Positions 55,513-64,000 of a stretch of DNA of 64,000 bases are shown here, piece by piece (the stretch's first letter is position 1; each line of letters begins with the position of its first letter). The translations under genes and the position numbers were made by a program. Below the pieces are notes generated by a model, which worked only from the letters and a program-made list of their open reading frames with translations, was not told the DNA's origin and did not search any database. This DNA comes from Ruegeria pomeroyi (GTDB taxonomy: Bacteria; Pseudomonadota; Alphaproteobacteria; Rhodobacterales; Rhodobacteraceae), in contig NZ_JAGQAG010000001.1 of the NCBI RefSeq assembly GCF_021405525.1, positions 3,510,001 through 3,574,000 of the forward strand, in the 5' to 3' direction.

Positions 55513-56988
55513 ATGCTGGACGCAATGACCGATCTGAAATCGCTCCTCAAGAACCCGGAGCTGCTGGCGACCAAGGCCTATATCGGCGGCCAATGGGTTG
55601 ACGGCGACAACGGCACCTTTGCCGTGACCAACCCCGCGCGCGGCGACGTGATCGCCGAGGTCGCGGACCTGAGCCGGGCCCAGGTGGCAGGCGCCATCGC
55701 CCAGGCAGAGGCGGCGCAAAAGGAATGGGCCAAATACACAGGCAAGGAACGCGCCGCGATCCTGCGCCGCTGGTACGACCTGATGATGGCCAATGCCGAG
55801 GATCTGGGTCGCATCCTGACCGCCGAACAGGGCAAGCCCCTGACCGAGGCGGTGGGTGAGATCGCCTATGGAGCGTCCTTCATCGAGTTCTTTGCCGAAG
55901 AGGCCAAGCGCATCTATGGCGAAACCATTCCCGGCCACCAGCGCGACAAGCGGATCACCGTGCTGAAACAGCCGATCGGGGTGGCCGCGTCGATCACGCC
56001 GTGGAACTTCCCCAATGCGATGATCACCCGCAAGGCTGGCCCGGCGCTGGCGGCGGGCTGCGCCTTTGTTGCGCGGCCTGCGGCGGAAACCCCATTGTCG
56101 GCGCTGGTTCTGGCGGTGCTGGCCGAACAGGCAGGCATCCCGGCGGGCGTGTTCAACGTGGTGCCCTCGTCGCGCGCCAGCGAGATCGGCAAGGAGTTCT
56201 GCGAGAACCCCGGCGTGCGCAAGCTGACCTTTACCGGCTCGACCGAGGTGGGTCGCATCCTGCTGAAACAGGCCGCCGACCAGGTGATGAAATGCTCGAT
56301 GGAACTGGGTGGCAACGCGCCCTTCATCGTGTTCGACGATGCCGATCTGGATGCCGCCGTCGAAGGGGCGATGCTGTGCAAGTTCCGCAACAACGGCCAG
56401 ACCTGCGTCTGTGCCAACCGGATCTATGTGCAGGCGGGCGTCTATGACGCCTTTGCCGAGAAACTCGCCGCCGCCGTGGCCAAGCTGAATGTCGGCGACG
56501 GGCTGAATGACGGGGTGACCACCGGCCCGCTGATCAATGCCGAAGCGGTTGAAAAGGTGCTGGAACATCTGGGAGATGTCACCGCCAAGGGCGGCGCGGT
56601 CCTGACCGGCGGCAAACCGCACGCGTTGGGCGGCACCTTCTTTGAACCGACCGTGGTAACGGGCGTCACGCAAGAGATGAAGGTCGCCAAGGAAGAGACC
56701 TTTGGCCCCTTGGCGCCGCTCTTCAAGTTCGACACGGTGGACGAGGTGATCCATATGGCGAATGACACCATCTTTGGCCTTGCCGCCTATTTCTATGCCA
56801 AGGATCTGAGCCGGGTCTACAAGGTGGCCGAGGCGCTGGAATATGGCATCGTCGGCGTCAATACCGGCATCATCTCGACCGAGGTCGCGCCCTTTGGCGG
56901 CATCAAGCAATCGGGCCTGGGCCGCGAAGGCAGCCATCACGGGATCGAGGACTATCTGGAGATGAAATACATCTGCATGTCGGTCTGA
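55513..56988 (+). CDS. gabD: NAD(P)-dependent succinate-semialdehyde dehydrogenase
   Basis: 491 aa aldehyde dehydrogenase closest to GabD. Motifs: ITPWNFPNAMITRK, FTGSTEVGRILLKQ (coenzyme loop), MELGGNAPFIVFDDAD with the general-base Glu, NNGQTCVCANRIYVQ with the nucleophilic Cys, and KEETFGPLAPLFKF. It oxidises succinate semialdehyde to succinate, the exit of GABA degradation. The usual Lys of the KPA block is Arg (ARPAAETPLSAL), common in this group. GGCGGAG upstream. Divergent from creatinase. Confidence 0.9.
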   Translation: MLDAMTDLKSLLKNPELLATKAYIGGQWVDGDNGTFAVTNPARGDVIAEVADLSRAQVAGAIAQAEAAQKEWAKYTGKERAAILRRWYDLMMANAEDLGRILTAEQGKPLTEAVGEIAYGASFIEFFAEEAKRIYGETIPGHQRDKRITVLKQPIGVAASITPWNFPNAMITRKAGPALAAGCAFVARPAAETPLSALVLAVLAEQAGIPAGVFNVVPSSRASEIGKEFCENPGVRKLTFTGSTEVGRILLKQAADQVMKCSMELGGNAPFIVFDDADLDAAVEGAMLCKFRNNGQTCVCANRIYVQAGVYDAFAEKLAAAVAKLNVGDGLNDGVTTGPLINAEAVEKVLEHLGDVTAKGGAVLTGGKPHALGGTFFEPTVVTGVTQEMKVAKEETFGPLAPLFKFDTVDEVIHMANDTIFGLAAYFYAKDLSRVYKVAEALEYGIVGVNTGIISTEVAPFGGIKQSGLGREGSHHGIEDYLEMKYICMSV

Positions 56989-56994
56989 CCGGGG

Positions 56995-57396
56995 TCAGGC
57001 GGGCGCGGCCAGCATCTCCATCAGCTGCGCCACCGCCTCGTTCCAGGCGGCTGTTTCCTCGGGCGACAACGCGTCCCCCATCACATCGGACAAGGCGGTC
57101 TGCAAAGCGCGGGCCGCCTTTTTCAGGTCGGCATGGTTCAGATTGAACCGCGCATGCGACCGGGCCAGACCGCGCCCCAGAAGCTGGAAACTCTTCGCGT
57201 CGCTCATGCCGCGAACTGTGGCGGCCAGCATCGAGGCGAACATTTCCTTTTGCGCCGGAAAATCGCCTTTGAACAGCCTCCGGGAGTCGGGCAGTTCCCG
57301 GAAAAGATGGTGATAGAACCGTTCGGTCAGTTCCGCTTTGCGCGCGAATACCCGGGCAAAACTGGAATGTACCAGCCGGATCTGATCGTCTGTCAT
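56995..57396 (-). CDS. Single-domain globin (flavohemoglobin-globin type)
   Basis: 133 aa, all helical. Proximal heme ligand His81 is in LARSHARFNL and a distal Gln in PAQKEMFASML, with Phe and Tyr in TERFYHHLFRE (B10 Tyr position). It resembles the globin part of flavohemoglobins or Vitreoscilla hemoglobin without the reductase domain. It binds O2 or NO; a physiological partner is not visible. It converges on gabD with a six-base gap, so it may not share regulation. Confidence 0.88.
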   Translation of the reverse strand: MTDDQIRLVHSSFARVFARKAELTERFYHHLFRELPDSRRLFKGDFPAQKEMFASMLAATVRGMSDAKSFQLLGRGLARSHARFNLNHADLKKAARALQTALSDVMGDALSPEETAAWNEAVAQLMEMLAAPA

Positions 57397-57498
57397 GCCA
57401 CCTCACCATGCCTTACCGTCCGTCATCGGCGAGTATGGAGACCGCCGGTTAACGACGGGTTTCCGTTTCGGCAAAATGGAGCTCGGGCTTGTCCGGCG

Positions 57499-59757
57499 TC
57501 AGCGGCGCTTGCGGTCCAGCTTGCGCTTGATCTTGTCGGTCTTATGCTTGGCCTTGGCAGCCTTGCGGCGCACCACGCGTTTGCCTTTGGACGGGGTGCC
57601 GCCGCGCGGCATCGCGTTATCCTCAAGGCTCAACATCTCGAATTCGAGCCCGCCGGTTACTGGCGAGGCCTGCGCCAGCCGCACCGTCACACGCTGCCCG
57701 ATCGAGATGAGCAGCCCGGTTTCCGACCCCATCAGCGTGCCTGCCTCGCGGTCGAAATGAAAGAATTCACGCCCCAGCGAGCGCACCGGCACCAGCCCGT
57801 CGGCCCCGGTCTCGTCCAGTTTCACAAAGGCGCCGAACCGCGCGATGCCGCTGATCCGGCCGGTGAATTCATTGCCCACCCGTTCCGACAGATAGGCCGC
57901 CAGATAGCGGTCGGTGGTGTCGCGCTCGGCCATCATCGAGCGGCGCTCGGTGTCCGAGATATGGGTGGCGATGCGGTCCAGCTGCTCGATCTCGTCCGCC
58001 GTCAGCCCGTCATCGCCCCAGCCATGCGCCTTGATCAGGCCGCGATGCACGATCAGGTCGGAATAGCGCCGGATCGGCGAAGTGAAATGCGCGTATTTCC
58101 TGAGCGCCAGACCGAAATGCCCGAAATTCTCGGGGTTGTAATAGGCCTGCGCCATCGACCGCAGGGTCGACATGTTGATCAGCTCAGCCTCGTCGGTGCC
58201 CGCCGCCTGATGCAAGAGCGCGTTCAGGTGGCGGGTTTGCAGCACCTGCCCCTTGGCCAGCGTCAGCCCGGAGGCCTGCGCCGTTTCGCGCAGCGCCTCC
58301 AGCTTTTCGGGGGCGGGTTCCTCGTGCACCCGGAACAACAGCGGCACGCGTTTGGCGATCAGCGTCTCGGCGGCGGCCACATTGGCGAGGATCATGAACT
58401 CCTCGATCAGCTTGTGCGCGTCCAGCCGGTCGCGGAAGGCGACGCTTTCCACATGGCCCTTGTCGTTCAGCACGATCTTGCGTTCCGGCAGATCCAGGTC
58501 GAGCGGCTGGCGCCGGTTGCGTTCCGCATCCAGCGCCTTGTAGGCAGCGTAAAGCGGCTTCAGCACCTCATCCAGAAGCGGCCCGGTCTTGTCGTTGGGG
58601 CCGCCGTCGATGGCGTCCTGCACCTCTTGATAGTTCAGCGAGGCGACCGAACGCATCAACCCCCGCACGAACCGGTGCCCGATCTTGTTGCCCTGCGCGT
58701 CGATTTGCATCCGCACCGCGATACAGGCGCGCGGCACGCCTTCGTGAAGCGAGCACAGATCGCCCGACAGCCGGTCGGGCAGCATCGGCACCACCCGGTC
58801 GGGGAAATAGGTCGAGTTGCCGCGCTTGCGCGCCTCGCGGTCCAGTGCGCTGCCCGCGCGGACATATGCCGCCACATCGGCAATCGCGACCCAGACCACA
58901 TGGCCGCCGGGGTTCTTGGGGTCGTCATCGGCATGAGCATAACAGGCGTCGTCATGGTCGCGCGCATCCGAGGGGTCGATGGTGATCAGCGGCATGTCAC
59001 GCAGATCCGTCCGCCCCGACAGGCCCAATGGTTTTGTCCGGTCCGCCTCCTCGATCACCTTGTCGGGAAAATCGTCGGGGATGCCGTGCTGGTGAATGGC
59101 GATGAGCGACACCGCCTTTGGTGCGCTTGGGTCGCCCAGCCGCTCGATGATGCGGGCGCGCGGCAGGCCCATGCGGCCCTTGGGCCCGGCCTGTTCGGCC
59201 TCGACCAGTTCGCCGTCCCTGGCACCATGCACCGCGCCCTCGGCCACCAGCCATTCGTTCTGGCCTGCCTTGTCGATGGGCACGATGCGCCCGCCCTCGG
59301 CCCCCTTGCGAAAGATGCCCAGGATCTTGTGCGGGTTGGTGCCGATCCGACGGATCAGCCGCGCCTCGTAATTGTGATCCTCTTCATGCACCACGGTCAG
59401 GCGGGCAAGGATGCGATCCCCCGCCCCCAACGCCGGATCGCTGGCGCGCGGCAGGACCAGCACGATGGGTTCCACCCCCTCGCCATGCCATTCCAGCGGG
59501 CGCGCGAAGAGATCGCCGTTCTCGTCGGGTTCCTTGACCTGCAACACGCTGACAGGCGGCAGCCGGTCCGGGTCGGCATAGCTGCGTTTGCGCTTCTCCA
59601 GATGGCCCTCGGCCTCGAGCTCCTTGAGGACCCGTTTCAGGTCGATCCGGTCCGAGCCCTTGATGCCAAAGGCCTTGGCGATATCGCGCTTCGAGGTGAG
59701 TGTGGGATGCGCGGAAATCCAGTCGAGGATTTCCTGCTTTGTAGGGATGCGAGTCAT
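57499..59757 (-). CDS. rnr: Ribonuclease R
   Basis: 752 aa from MTRIPTKQEILDWI. Order: winged-helix N-terminus (1 to about 60), cold-shock RNA-binding region, RNB catalytic domain with the acidic cluster PLITIDPSDARDHDDACYA (about 255-275), the LPDRLSGDLCSLHEG segment, S1 domain (about 625-705), and a Lys/Arg-rich tail (KGKRVVRRKAAKAKHK). It degrades structured RNA 3' to 5' without a helicase. The start is preferred over the longer 59844 frame. Last gene of the dapE operon. Confidence 0.96.
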   Translation of the reverse strand: MTRIPTKQEILDWISAHPTLTSKRDIAKAFGIKGSDRIDLKRVLKELEAEGHLEKRKRSYADPDRLPPVSVLQVKEPDENGDLFARPLEWHGEGVEPIVLVLPRASDPALGAGDRILARLTVVHEEDHNYEARLIRRIGTNPHKILGIFRKGAEGGRIVPIDKAGQNEWLVAEGAVHGARDGELVEAEQAGPKGRMGLPRARIIERLGDPSAPKAVSLIAIHQHGIPDDFPDKVIEEADRTKPLGLSGRTDLRDMPLITIDPSDARDHDDACYAHADDDPKNPGGHVVWVAIADVAAYVRAGSALDREARKRGNSTYFPDRVVPMLPDRLSGDLCSLHEGVPRACIAVRMQIDAQGNKIGHRFVRGLMRSVASLNYQEVQDAIDGGPNDKTGPLLDEVLKPLYAAYKALDAERNRRQPLDLDLPERKIVLNDKGHVESVAFRDRLDAHKLIEEFMILANVAAAETLIAKRVPLLFRVHEEPAPEKLEALRETAQASGLTLAKGQVLQTRHLNALLHQAAGTDEAELINMSTLRSMAQAYYNPENFGHFGLALRKYAHFTSPIRRYSDLIVHRGLIKAHGWGDDGLTADEIEQLDRIATHISDTERRSMMAERDTTDRYLAAYLSERVGNEFTGRISGIARFGAFVKLDETGADGLVPVRSLGREFFHFDREAGTLMGSETGLLISIGQRVTVRLAQASPVTGGLEFEMLSLEDNAMPRGGTPSKGKRVVRRKAAKAKHKTDKIKRKLDRKRR

Positions 59758-59788
59758 ATCTCCGCCGTAGCACGCGGCGCGGTTCGCG

Positions 59789-60388
59789 TCATTGCAAAAG
59801 CGACGGCAGGCGGGCATCGCGCAGGTCGGCGGCGGTATCGACATCTTTCAGCATGTCGACCAGGGCCACCCGATGCCCGCGCACCCCGGCCAGCGTGTCG
59901 CCCAGCGCGTGTTCGCTGGACCAGCGCACATCTCCGAACAGGCCCGGCGGCAAGGCATAACGCCGCGCCGCGCCCACCAACCAATAGCCCCCATCGGGTG
60001 CCGGTCCGAACACGAACTCAGCGCCCCCAAGCGCCGCAAAGGAGCGGGCGATATGGGCGCGGGTGACGCCGGGAATATCGGCACCGATCAGGCAGACCGG
60101 CCCCTTGGACGCGGCCCGCAACTGCCGCGCCATGCGCTGGCCCAGATCGCCGCGCCCCTGCGGGCGGCGCGCCAGATCGGCGGGCCAGACCCGGCTGGCC
60201 ATCCCCTCGGCATCCGGCGACACCGCCAGCACGATGCGCCAGCGCGGATCGCGCAACCGCCGGATCAGCGCCCGCGTCTGATGGCGAAACCACCAGGCCG
60301 CGCCCACCATGCCGATATCGCGCCCCAGCCGGGTTTTCACCCGGCCCGGATGCGGTTCCTTGACCATGATGACCAGCGTACGCCGCAT
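59789..60388 (-). CDS. DUF2064/TIGR04282-type nucleotidyl- or glycosyl-transferase
   Basis: 199 aa with the N-terminal LVIMVKEPHPGRVKTRLGRDIG nucleotide-binding loop, LIGADIPGVT (metal-binding Asp) and FGPAPDGGYWLVGAAR. This is the GT-A-like family once linked to arsenosugar synthesis, although many members have other or unknown roles. It begins ten bases after dapE and ends 31 bases before rnr, so it is part of that transcript. Substrate unknown. Confidence 0.85.
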   Translation of the reverse strand: MRRTLVIMVKEPHPGRVKTRLGRDIGMVGAAWWFRHQTRALIRRLRDPRWRIVLAVSPDAEGMASRVWPADLARRPQGRGDLGQRMARQLRAASKGPVCLIGADIPGVTRAHIARSFAALGGAEFVFGPAPDGGYWLVGAARRYALPPGLFGDVRWSSEHALGDTLAGVRGHRVALVDMLKDVDTAADLRDARLPSLLQ

Positions 60389-60397
60389 CGCTCTGGC

Positions 60398-61540
60398 TCA
60401 GGCGAAATAGTCCCGCAGGATCCGGCTATATATGGCCTTGAGCTGATGGATCTGGGCGATTTCCACCCGCTCGTCCACCTGATGCATGGTGCGGCCCACC
60501 AGCCCGAACTCCACCACCGGGCAATGATCCTTGACGAACCGCGCATCCGAGGTCCCGCCCGAGGTGGACAGTACCGGCACCACCCCGGTTTCCGCCTCGA
60601 CCGCGGCCGCCACCAGATCGGACAGCGCACCGGGCGGGGTGAGAAAGCTTTCGCCGGAAATCTTCACCTTCATCTCGACCGCGACGCCGAATTCCTCGGC
60701 CACTCGGTCCGCCTCGCCCTGCATCCATTTGGTCAGGCTGGCACCCGAATGCAGGTCGTTGAACCGGATGTTGACCGCCGCGCGGCATTGCGCCGGGATC
60801 ACATTGGTCGCGGTATTGCCGGTGTCGATGGTGACCACCGCAAGCGTAGACGCGTCAAAATGGTCGGTGCCCTGATCCAGCTCGTGACTGGCCAACCGGT
60901 CCATCAGCCGTGCCATCGCCGGCAACGGGTTCTTGGCCCGGTGCGGATAGGCCGAATGCCCCTGCACGCCCGTCACCGTGAACCACGCGGTCATCGACCC
61001 GCGCCGCCCGATCTTCATCATCTCGCCCATGCGGTCGGGGCAGGTCGGCTCTCCCACGAGGCAGACCGACATCCGCTCGCCCGAAGCAGCCATGTAGTCG
61101 AGGAGCGCGGTGGTACCGTCCAGCGCGTCGCCTTCCTCATCCCCGGTGACGGTGATGATCACCGCGCCCTCGGGCGGGGTGCCGGTGACCAGGTCCACCG
61201 CTGCCGCGACAAAGGCCGCAACGCCCGATTTCATGTCGGTCGCACCGCGCCCATAGAGAAAGCCATCCTTTTCCTCGGCCCCGAATGGCGCCACGGTCCA
61301 GGCCGCTGTGTCGCCCACCGGCACAACATCCGTATGGCCGTTGAACCCAAAGCTCCGTGCGTGTCCCTTGTCACCCCAGCGCGCAAACAGGTTGCAGATA
61401 CCGCCCCGGTCAACCCGGGAACAGGTAAATCCCGCCTGCGAAAGCACCCGCTCGAGCACGTCAAGCGCGCCGTCATCGGCGGGCGTGACCGAGGCGCAGC
61501 GGATCAGGTCGGCGGTCAGGCGGGCGGCGTCGAGTGTCAT
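60398..61540 (-). CDS. dapE: Succinyl-diaminopimelate desuccinylase
   Basis: 380-aa M20 metallopeptidase. It removes succinate from N-succinyl-LL-2,6-diaminopimelate in lysine and peptidoglycan synthesis. Zinc ligands lie in [14 protein letters not shown] (His, Asp), [12 protein letters not shown] (Glu pair), [22 protein letters not shown], and the late His in [17 protein letters not shown]. Length and motif order are those of proteobacterial DapE. First gene of the dapE / DUF2064 / rnr operon. Confidence 0.96.
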   Translation of the reverse strand: MTLDAARLTADLIRCASVTPADDGALDVLERVLSQAGFTCSRVDRGGICNLFARWGDKGHARSFGFNGHTDVVPVGDTAAWTVAPFGAEEKDGFLYGRGATDMKSGVAAFVAAAVDLVTGTPPEGAVIITVTGDEEGDALDGTTALLDYMAASGERMSVCLVGEPTCPDRMGEMMKIGRRGSMTAWFTVTGVQGHSAYPHRAKNPLPAMARLMDRLASHELDQGTDHFDASTLAVVTIDTGNTATNVIPAQCRAAVNIRFNDLHSGASLTKWMQGEADRVAEEFGVAVEMKVKISGESFLTPPGALSDLVAAAVEAETGVVPVLSTSGGTSDARFVKDHCPVVEFGLVGRTMHQVDERVEIAQIHQLKAIYSRILRDYFA

Positions 61541-61845
61541 TCAGGCCTCCTTGGCGGTTTGGGCATCGTCCGGAACGGGAAATGTGACGAAAACGTCGCG
61601 TTGCCACCTCTGAATTGCCCGTTTTCACTTAACAGCGACAGAACTCCCATGCTAGCCTATAGGTAGAAAACAAAAGACCCGAGGCAGGGTTACGAGCAGC
61701 AAGGCCGCAAAGCGAGCAGTAACAATCGCAAAGACGGCTGAACCAAACCGGCAACCGCACGACAGATGCGATCGGTTTTACGCGGTGCGTGGCGAATGCC
61801 CGCTCCGTCCTCCCTGCCCAGGATCGTGAGACCGTGGGGCAGGAG
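61541..61845. other. Intergenic region between dapE and the first Hint gene
   Basis: About 305 bases hold the divergent promoters of dapE and the Hint-protein gene. A TATAGG element (61659-61664) is a possible -10 for the rightward gene. The frame opens at 61789, but that extension is unlike the family N-terminus. No RNA gene is recognised. Confidence 0.45.
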
Positions 61846-63420
61846 ATGGCAACAGGCGCCGAGCTGAACTATAATCAGGGTGCCTCTGCAATGCAGATGG
61901 CGCAGACAATCTTTGGCGACGGGGTGACCGTTGTCGGGGCATCCTATTCGGGCTGGGGCCAATCGTCGGCGATCTATTCCAATGGCGATGCGCTGGCGCC
62001 CGGCGCGACGCCGGGTGATACCGGGATCATCCTGTCCACCGGGCGGGCCCGCGACTTTACCCAGTCGAGCGGCGATCCGAACCGGTCGGCCAACACCTCG
62101 ACCAACACGTCAGGGCAGAACAACAACCCCGATTTCAATGCCGCCGCCGGCACCAATACCTATGACGCGTCGTATCTGGATGTCAGTTTCATCCCGGATT
62201 CGAACGTGATGACGATGCAGTTCGTCTTCTCGTCCGAGGAATACCCCGAATTCCAGAACTCGATCTATCAGGACTTTGTCGGCGTCTGGGTCAATGGCGT
62301 TCAGGCCGATCTGGAGATCGGCAATGGCGATGCCGACCCCGGCAACATCAACGCGACGAACAACCAGAACCTGTTTCTGGACAATACCGGCGACGCCTAT
62401 AACACGGAAATGGATGGCCTGACGGTCACCATGACCCTGACGATGAATGTGATCCCCGGTGTCGTGAACACCATTCGCATCGGGGTCGCGGATGTCTCGG
62501 ACAGCAGCTACGACTCCAACCTCCTGATCGCGGCCAACAGCGTGCAGACGGACCTGATCGCCATCAAGGACAGCGCCACGCTCTATCCCGACGGCAGCGT
62601 CACCATCGACGTACTGGACAATGATATCAACCAGTCCGGCGGCACACTGACCATAACCCATATCAACGGCGTTCCGGTGACGGTCGGCAGCACCGTGACG
62701 CTCAACACCGGTCAGACGATCCAGCTCAACGCCGACGGCACATTGACCGTGATCGGTGACGGCGATACCGAATCCATCAGCTTCACCTACGAGGTATCGA
62801 ACGGCGCCAATACCGATACCGGCTTTGTCACGGTGGATTCGATCCCCTGTTTCGTGGCCGGGACACTGATCGACACCCCCCATGGCGAACGCCAGGTCGA
62901 ACGGCTGACGCCGGGTGACATGGTGCTCACGCGCGACCATGGCGCGCAAGAGGTCCGCTGGGTCGGCGAGCGCACAGTTGACGCCGAGGGCGATTTCGCC
63001 CCCGTCCTGATCCGCGCCGGCACCTATGGCGCCCAACGCGACCTCTTGGTCTCGCCCCAGCATCGGATCCTCATTCGCGACAGTCTGAGCGAATTGCTGT
63101 TCGGCGAGCCCGAAGTTCTGGTTGCCGCCAAGGATCTGGTCGATGGCCGCAGGATCCGGTTTCTGCCCGGTGGGCGCGTCACCTATGTCCACGTGATGTT
63201 CGACAATCACGAGGTGATTTACTCCGAGGGACTGGCGAGCGAAAGCTTCCTGCCCGGCCCGCAAACCACGCATCTGTTCGAGCCCGAGACCTTGAACGAG
63301 ATCCGGGCGGTTTTCCCCGAACTCGACACCGACACCGGCAAAGGCTATGGCCCTGCCGCCCGTCGGATCCTGCGCAAATACGAAACCGAGCTGCTGCTCA
63401 CATCGGCAAAGGTGGCCTGA
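61846..63420 (+). CDS. Choice-of-anchor-L / Hint-domain surface protein
   Basis: 524 aa from MATGAELNYNQGASAMQMA, a typical start for this family. Residues about 1-230 form a choice-of-anchor-L-like region (VTVVGASYSGWGQS, FVFSSEEYPEFQNS, DFVGVWVNG); about 235-330 is a cadherin/Ig-like linker (VTIDVLDNDINQSGG). Then comes a Hint domain starting at Cys335 (IPCFVAGTLIDTPHGERQVERL), with VSPQHRILIRD and HEVIYSEGLASESFLPG. There is no Sec signal, so type I secretion is likely. The Hint part resembles Rhodobacterales intein-like domains that may cleave autocatalytically. Confidence 0.85.
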   Translation: MATGAELNYNQGASAMQMAQTIFGDGVTVVGASYSGWGQSSAIYSNGDALAPGATPGDTGIILSTGRARDFTQSSGDPNRSANTSTNTSGQNNNPDFNAAAGTNTYDASYLDVSFIPDSNVMTMQFVFSSEEYPEFQNSIYQDFVGVWVNGVQADLEIGNGDADPGNINATNNQNLFLDNTGDAYNTEMDGLTVTMTLTMNVIPGVVNTIRIGVADVSDSSYDSNLLIAANSVQTDLIAIKDSATLYPDGSVTIDVLDNDINQSGGTLTITHINGVPVTVGSTVTLNTGQTIQLNADGTLTVIGDGDTESISFTYEVSNGANTDTGFVTVDSIPCFVAGTLIDTPHGERQVERLTPGDMVLTRDHGAQEVRWVGERTVDAEGDFAPVLIRAGTYGAQRDLLVSPQHRILIRDSLSELLFGEPEVLVAAKDLVDGRRIRFLPGGRVTYVHVMFDNHEVIYSEGLASESFLPGPQTTHLFEPETLNEIRAVFPELDTDTGKGYGPAARRILRKYETELLLTSAKVA

Positions 63421-63421
63421 C

Positions 63422-64000
63422 ATGGGATGGATCGCCGTTTCCGCCCCCGAGAACGAGCATTTCCGCCCTGAGGGGCTTGGCGCCTCGACAAATGCGCCTT
63501 GCCTGGTCGGCACCCACGAAGACGACCTGATGGTTCGCGGTACCCTTGTGTTTGAAACCCGACTTCCCAACGCCCAGCGTCCGCGCATCCTGTTGCAGTT
63601 CGACCGCGGCGGCGCCTGGCCCTTCCACCTGTCGCTGCAGGCGATTCCGGGCGGCGGGCTGATACTGATCGTCAATCAGGGCGGCTCGGTCCTGCATCAG
63701 GTTCTGAACGTGGCCGATACCGGGCGCATCGACACCTTGCGGCTCAGCTATGCCTGGGATGCGCCGGCCCGCGCCGGCTGGCTGGCCCTGGAACATGACG
63801 AACGCGAATATGCGCATCTGATCGAGGTCGAGGCCCCCAGCCCGCTGCGCATCGGTGATCTGCGGATGCTGTTTCGGGACGGCCCGCACCGTTTCACCGC
63901 CCCCGAACTGGTCTATTTCGCGCTGTCGAGCGAAATAGAACCCGTGGGCCCGATGCCCTCGCTGCACCCGGAAACGCCGATCGCCACACCAGAAGGCTAC
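63422..64000 (+). CDS. Second Hint-domain protein, cut by the window end
   Basis: 193 codons without a stop to the window edge, starting MGWIAVSAPENEHF one base after the previous stop. The first 165 or so residues look like a lectin/jelly-roll beta sandwich (LVFETRLPN, ILLQFDRGGAWPFHLSLQ, TLRLSYAWDAPARAGW). The last residues, SLHPETPIATPEGY, match the opening of a Hint domain, but the first position is Ser180 where the partner has Cys. Translational overlap with the first Hint gene suggests a shared role at the cell surface. Confidence 0.75.
   Translation, partial: MGWIAVSAPENEHFRPEGLGASTNAPCLVGTHEDDLMVRGTLVFETRLPNAQRPRILLQFDRGGAWPFHLSLQAIPGGGLILIVNQGGSVLHQVLNVADTGRIDTLRLSYAWDAPARAGWLALEHDEREYAHLIEVEAPSPLRIGDLRMLFRDGPHRFTAPELVYFALSSEIEPVGPMPSLHPETPIATPEGY

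Noticed and set aside
57133-60066. A 977-codon plus-strand frame opposite rnr
   Set aside because: Antisense shadow of RNase R, a common effect of high GC at third codon positions. No domain or ribosome site.

Overview
The window is high-GC, gene-dense alphaproteobacterial chromosome. Gene content points to the Rhodobacteraceae, and within them the marine roseobacter group (Ruegeria-like). The pointers are two Hint-domain (intein-like) proteins, one with a choice-of-anchor-L region, the bacterial saccharopine route for lysine, creatinase, an MsrPQ pair, and several protein families of unknown function that are typical of this family. No insertion sequence, prophage, CRISPR array or rRNA operon was seen. 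The one RNA gene I can support is tRNA-Val(GAC) at 13277-13351, followed by rpmJ (41 aa).

Layout. 0-13 kb is housekeeping and repair: msrPQ, a membrane-anchored FMN glutamate-synthase-like protein, small secreted proteins, clpB behind a heat-shock-type promoter, pyrF, a Nudix hydrolase, DNA polymerase IV, a DinB-fold protein and an N-formylglutamate amidohydrolase. 13-17 kb holds tRNA-Val, rpmJ, a sulfatase remnant, and convergent ferric-iron fbpA and fbpB genes; each has a dyad of the form (T/C)GACT-N5-AGTC(A/G) upstream. 17-29 kb is a leftward LIV-type (branched-chain amino acid type) ABC transporter operon flanked by two acyl-CoA ligases. It diverges from a hybrid histidine kinase and an OmpR-type regulator. 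29-36.5 kb carries LysR/DUF1330, an SGNH lipoprotein, an M20 amidohydrolase, and a rightward operon holding both saccharopine dehydrogenases with a SemiSWEET transporter between them. 36.5-43.6 kb has ada, a PEP-mutase-like enzyme, an XRE-cupin regulator, ilvD, and a LysR regulator divergent from an SbtA-like bicarbonate transporter. 43.8-46.3 kb pairs a sulfotransferase with a GT14-type glycosyltransferase.

46.8-53.4 kb is the least explained part: a leftward six-gene set made of a coiled-coil protein, a helical protein, an AAA+ ATPase, a DUF6638 protein and two membrane proteins. It is my best candidate for an undescribed system. 53.6-57.4 kb has a cupin, creatinase, succinate-semialdehyde dehydrogenase and a single-domain globin. 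57.5-61.5 kb is a dapE / DUF2064 / rnr operon. The window ends in two tandem Hint-domain proteins, the second cut by the window edge.

Limits: functions are read from motifs and remembered family sequences, with no database search. Operators and hairpins come from visual pattern matching.
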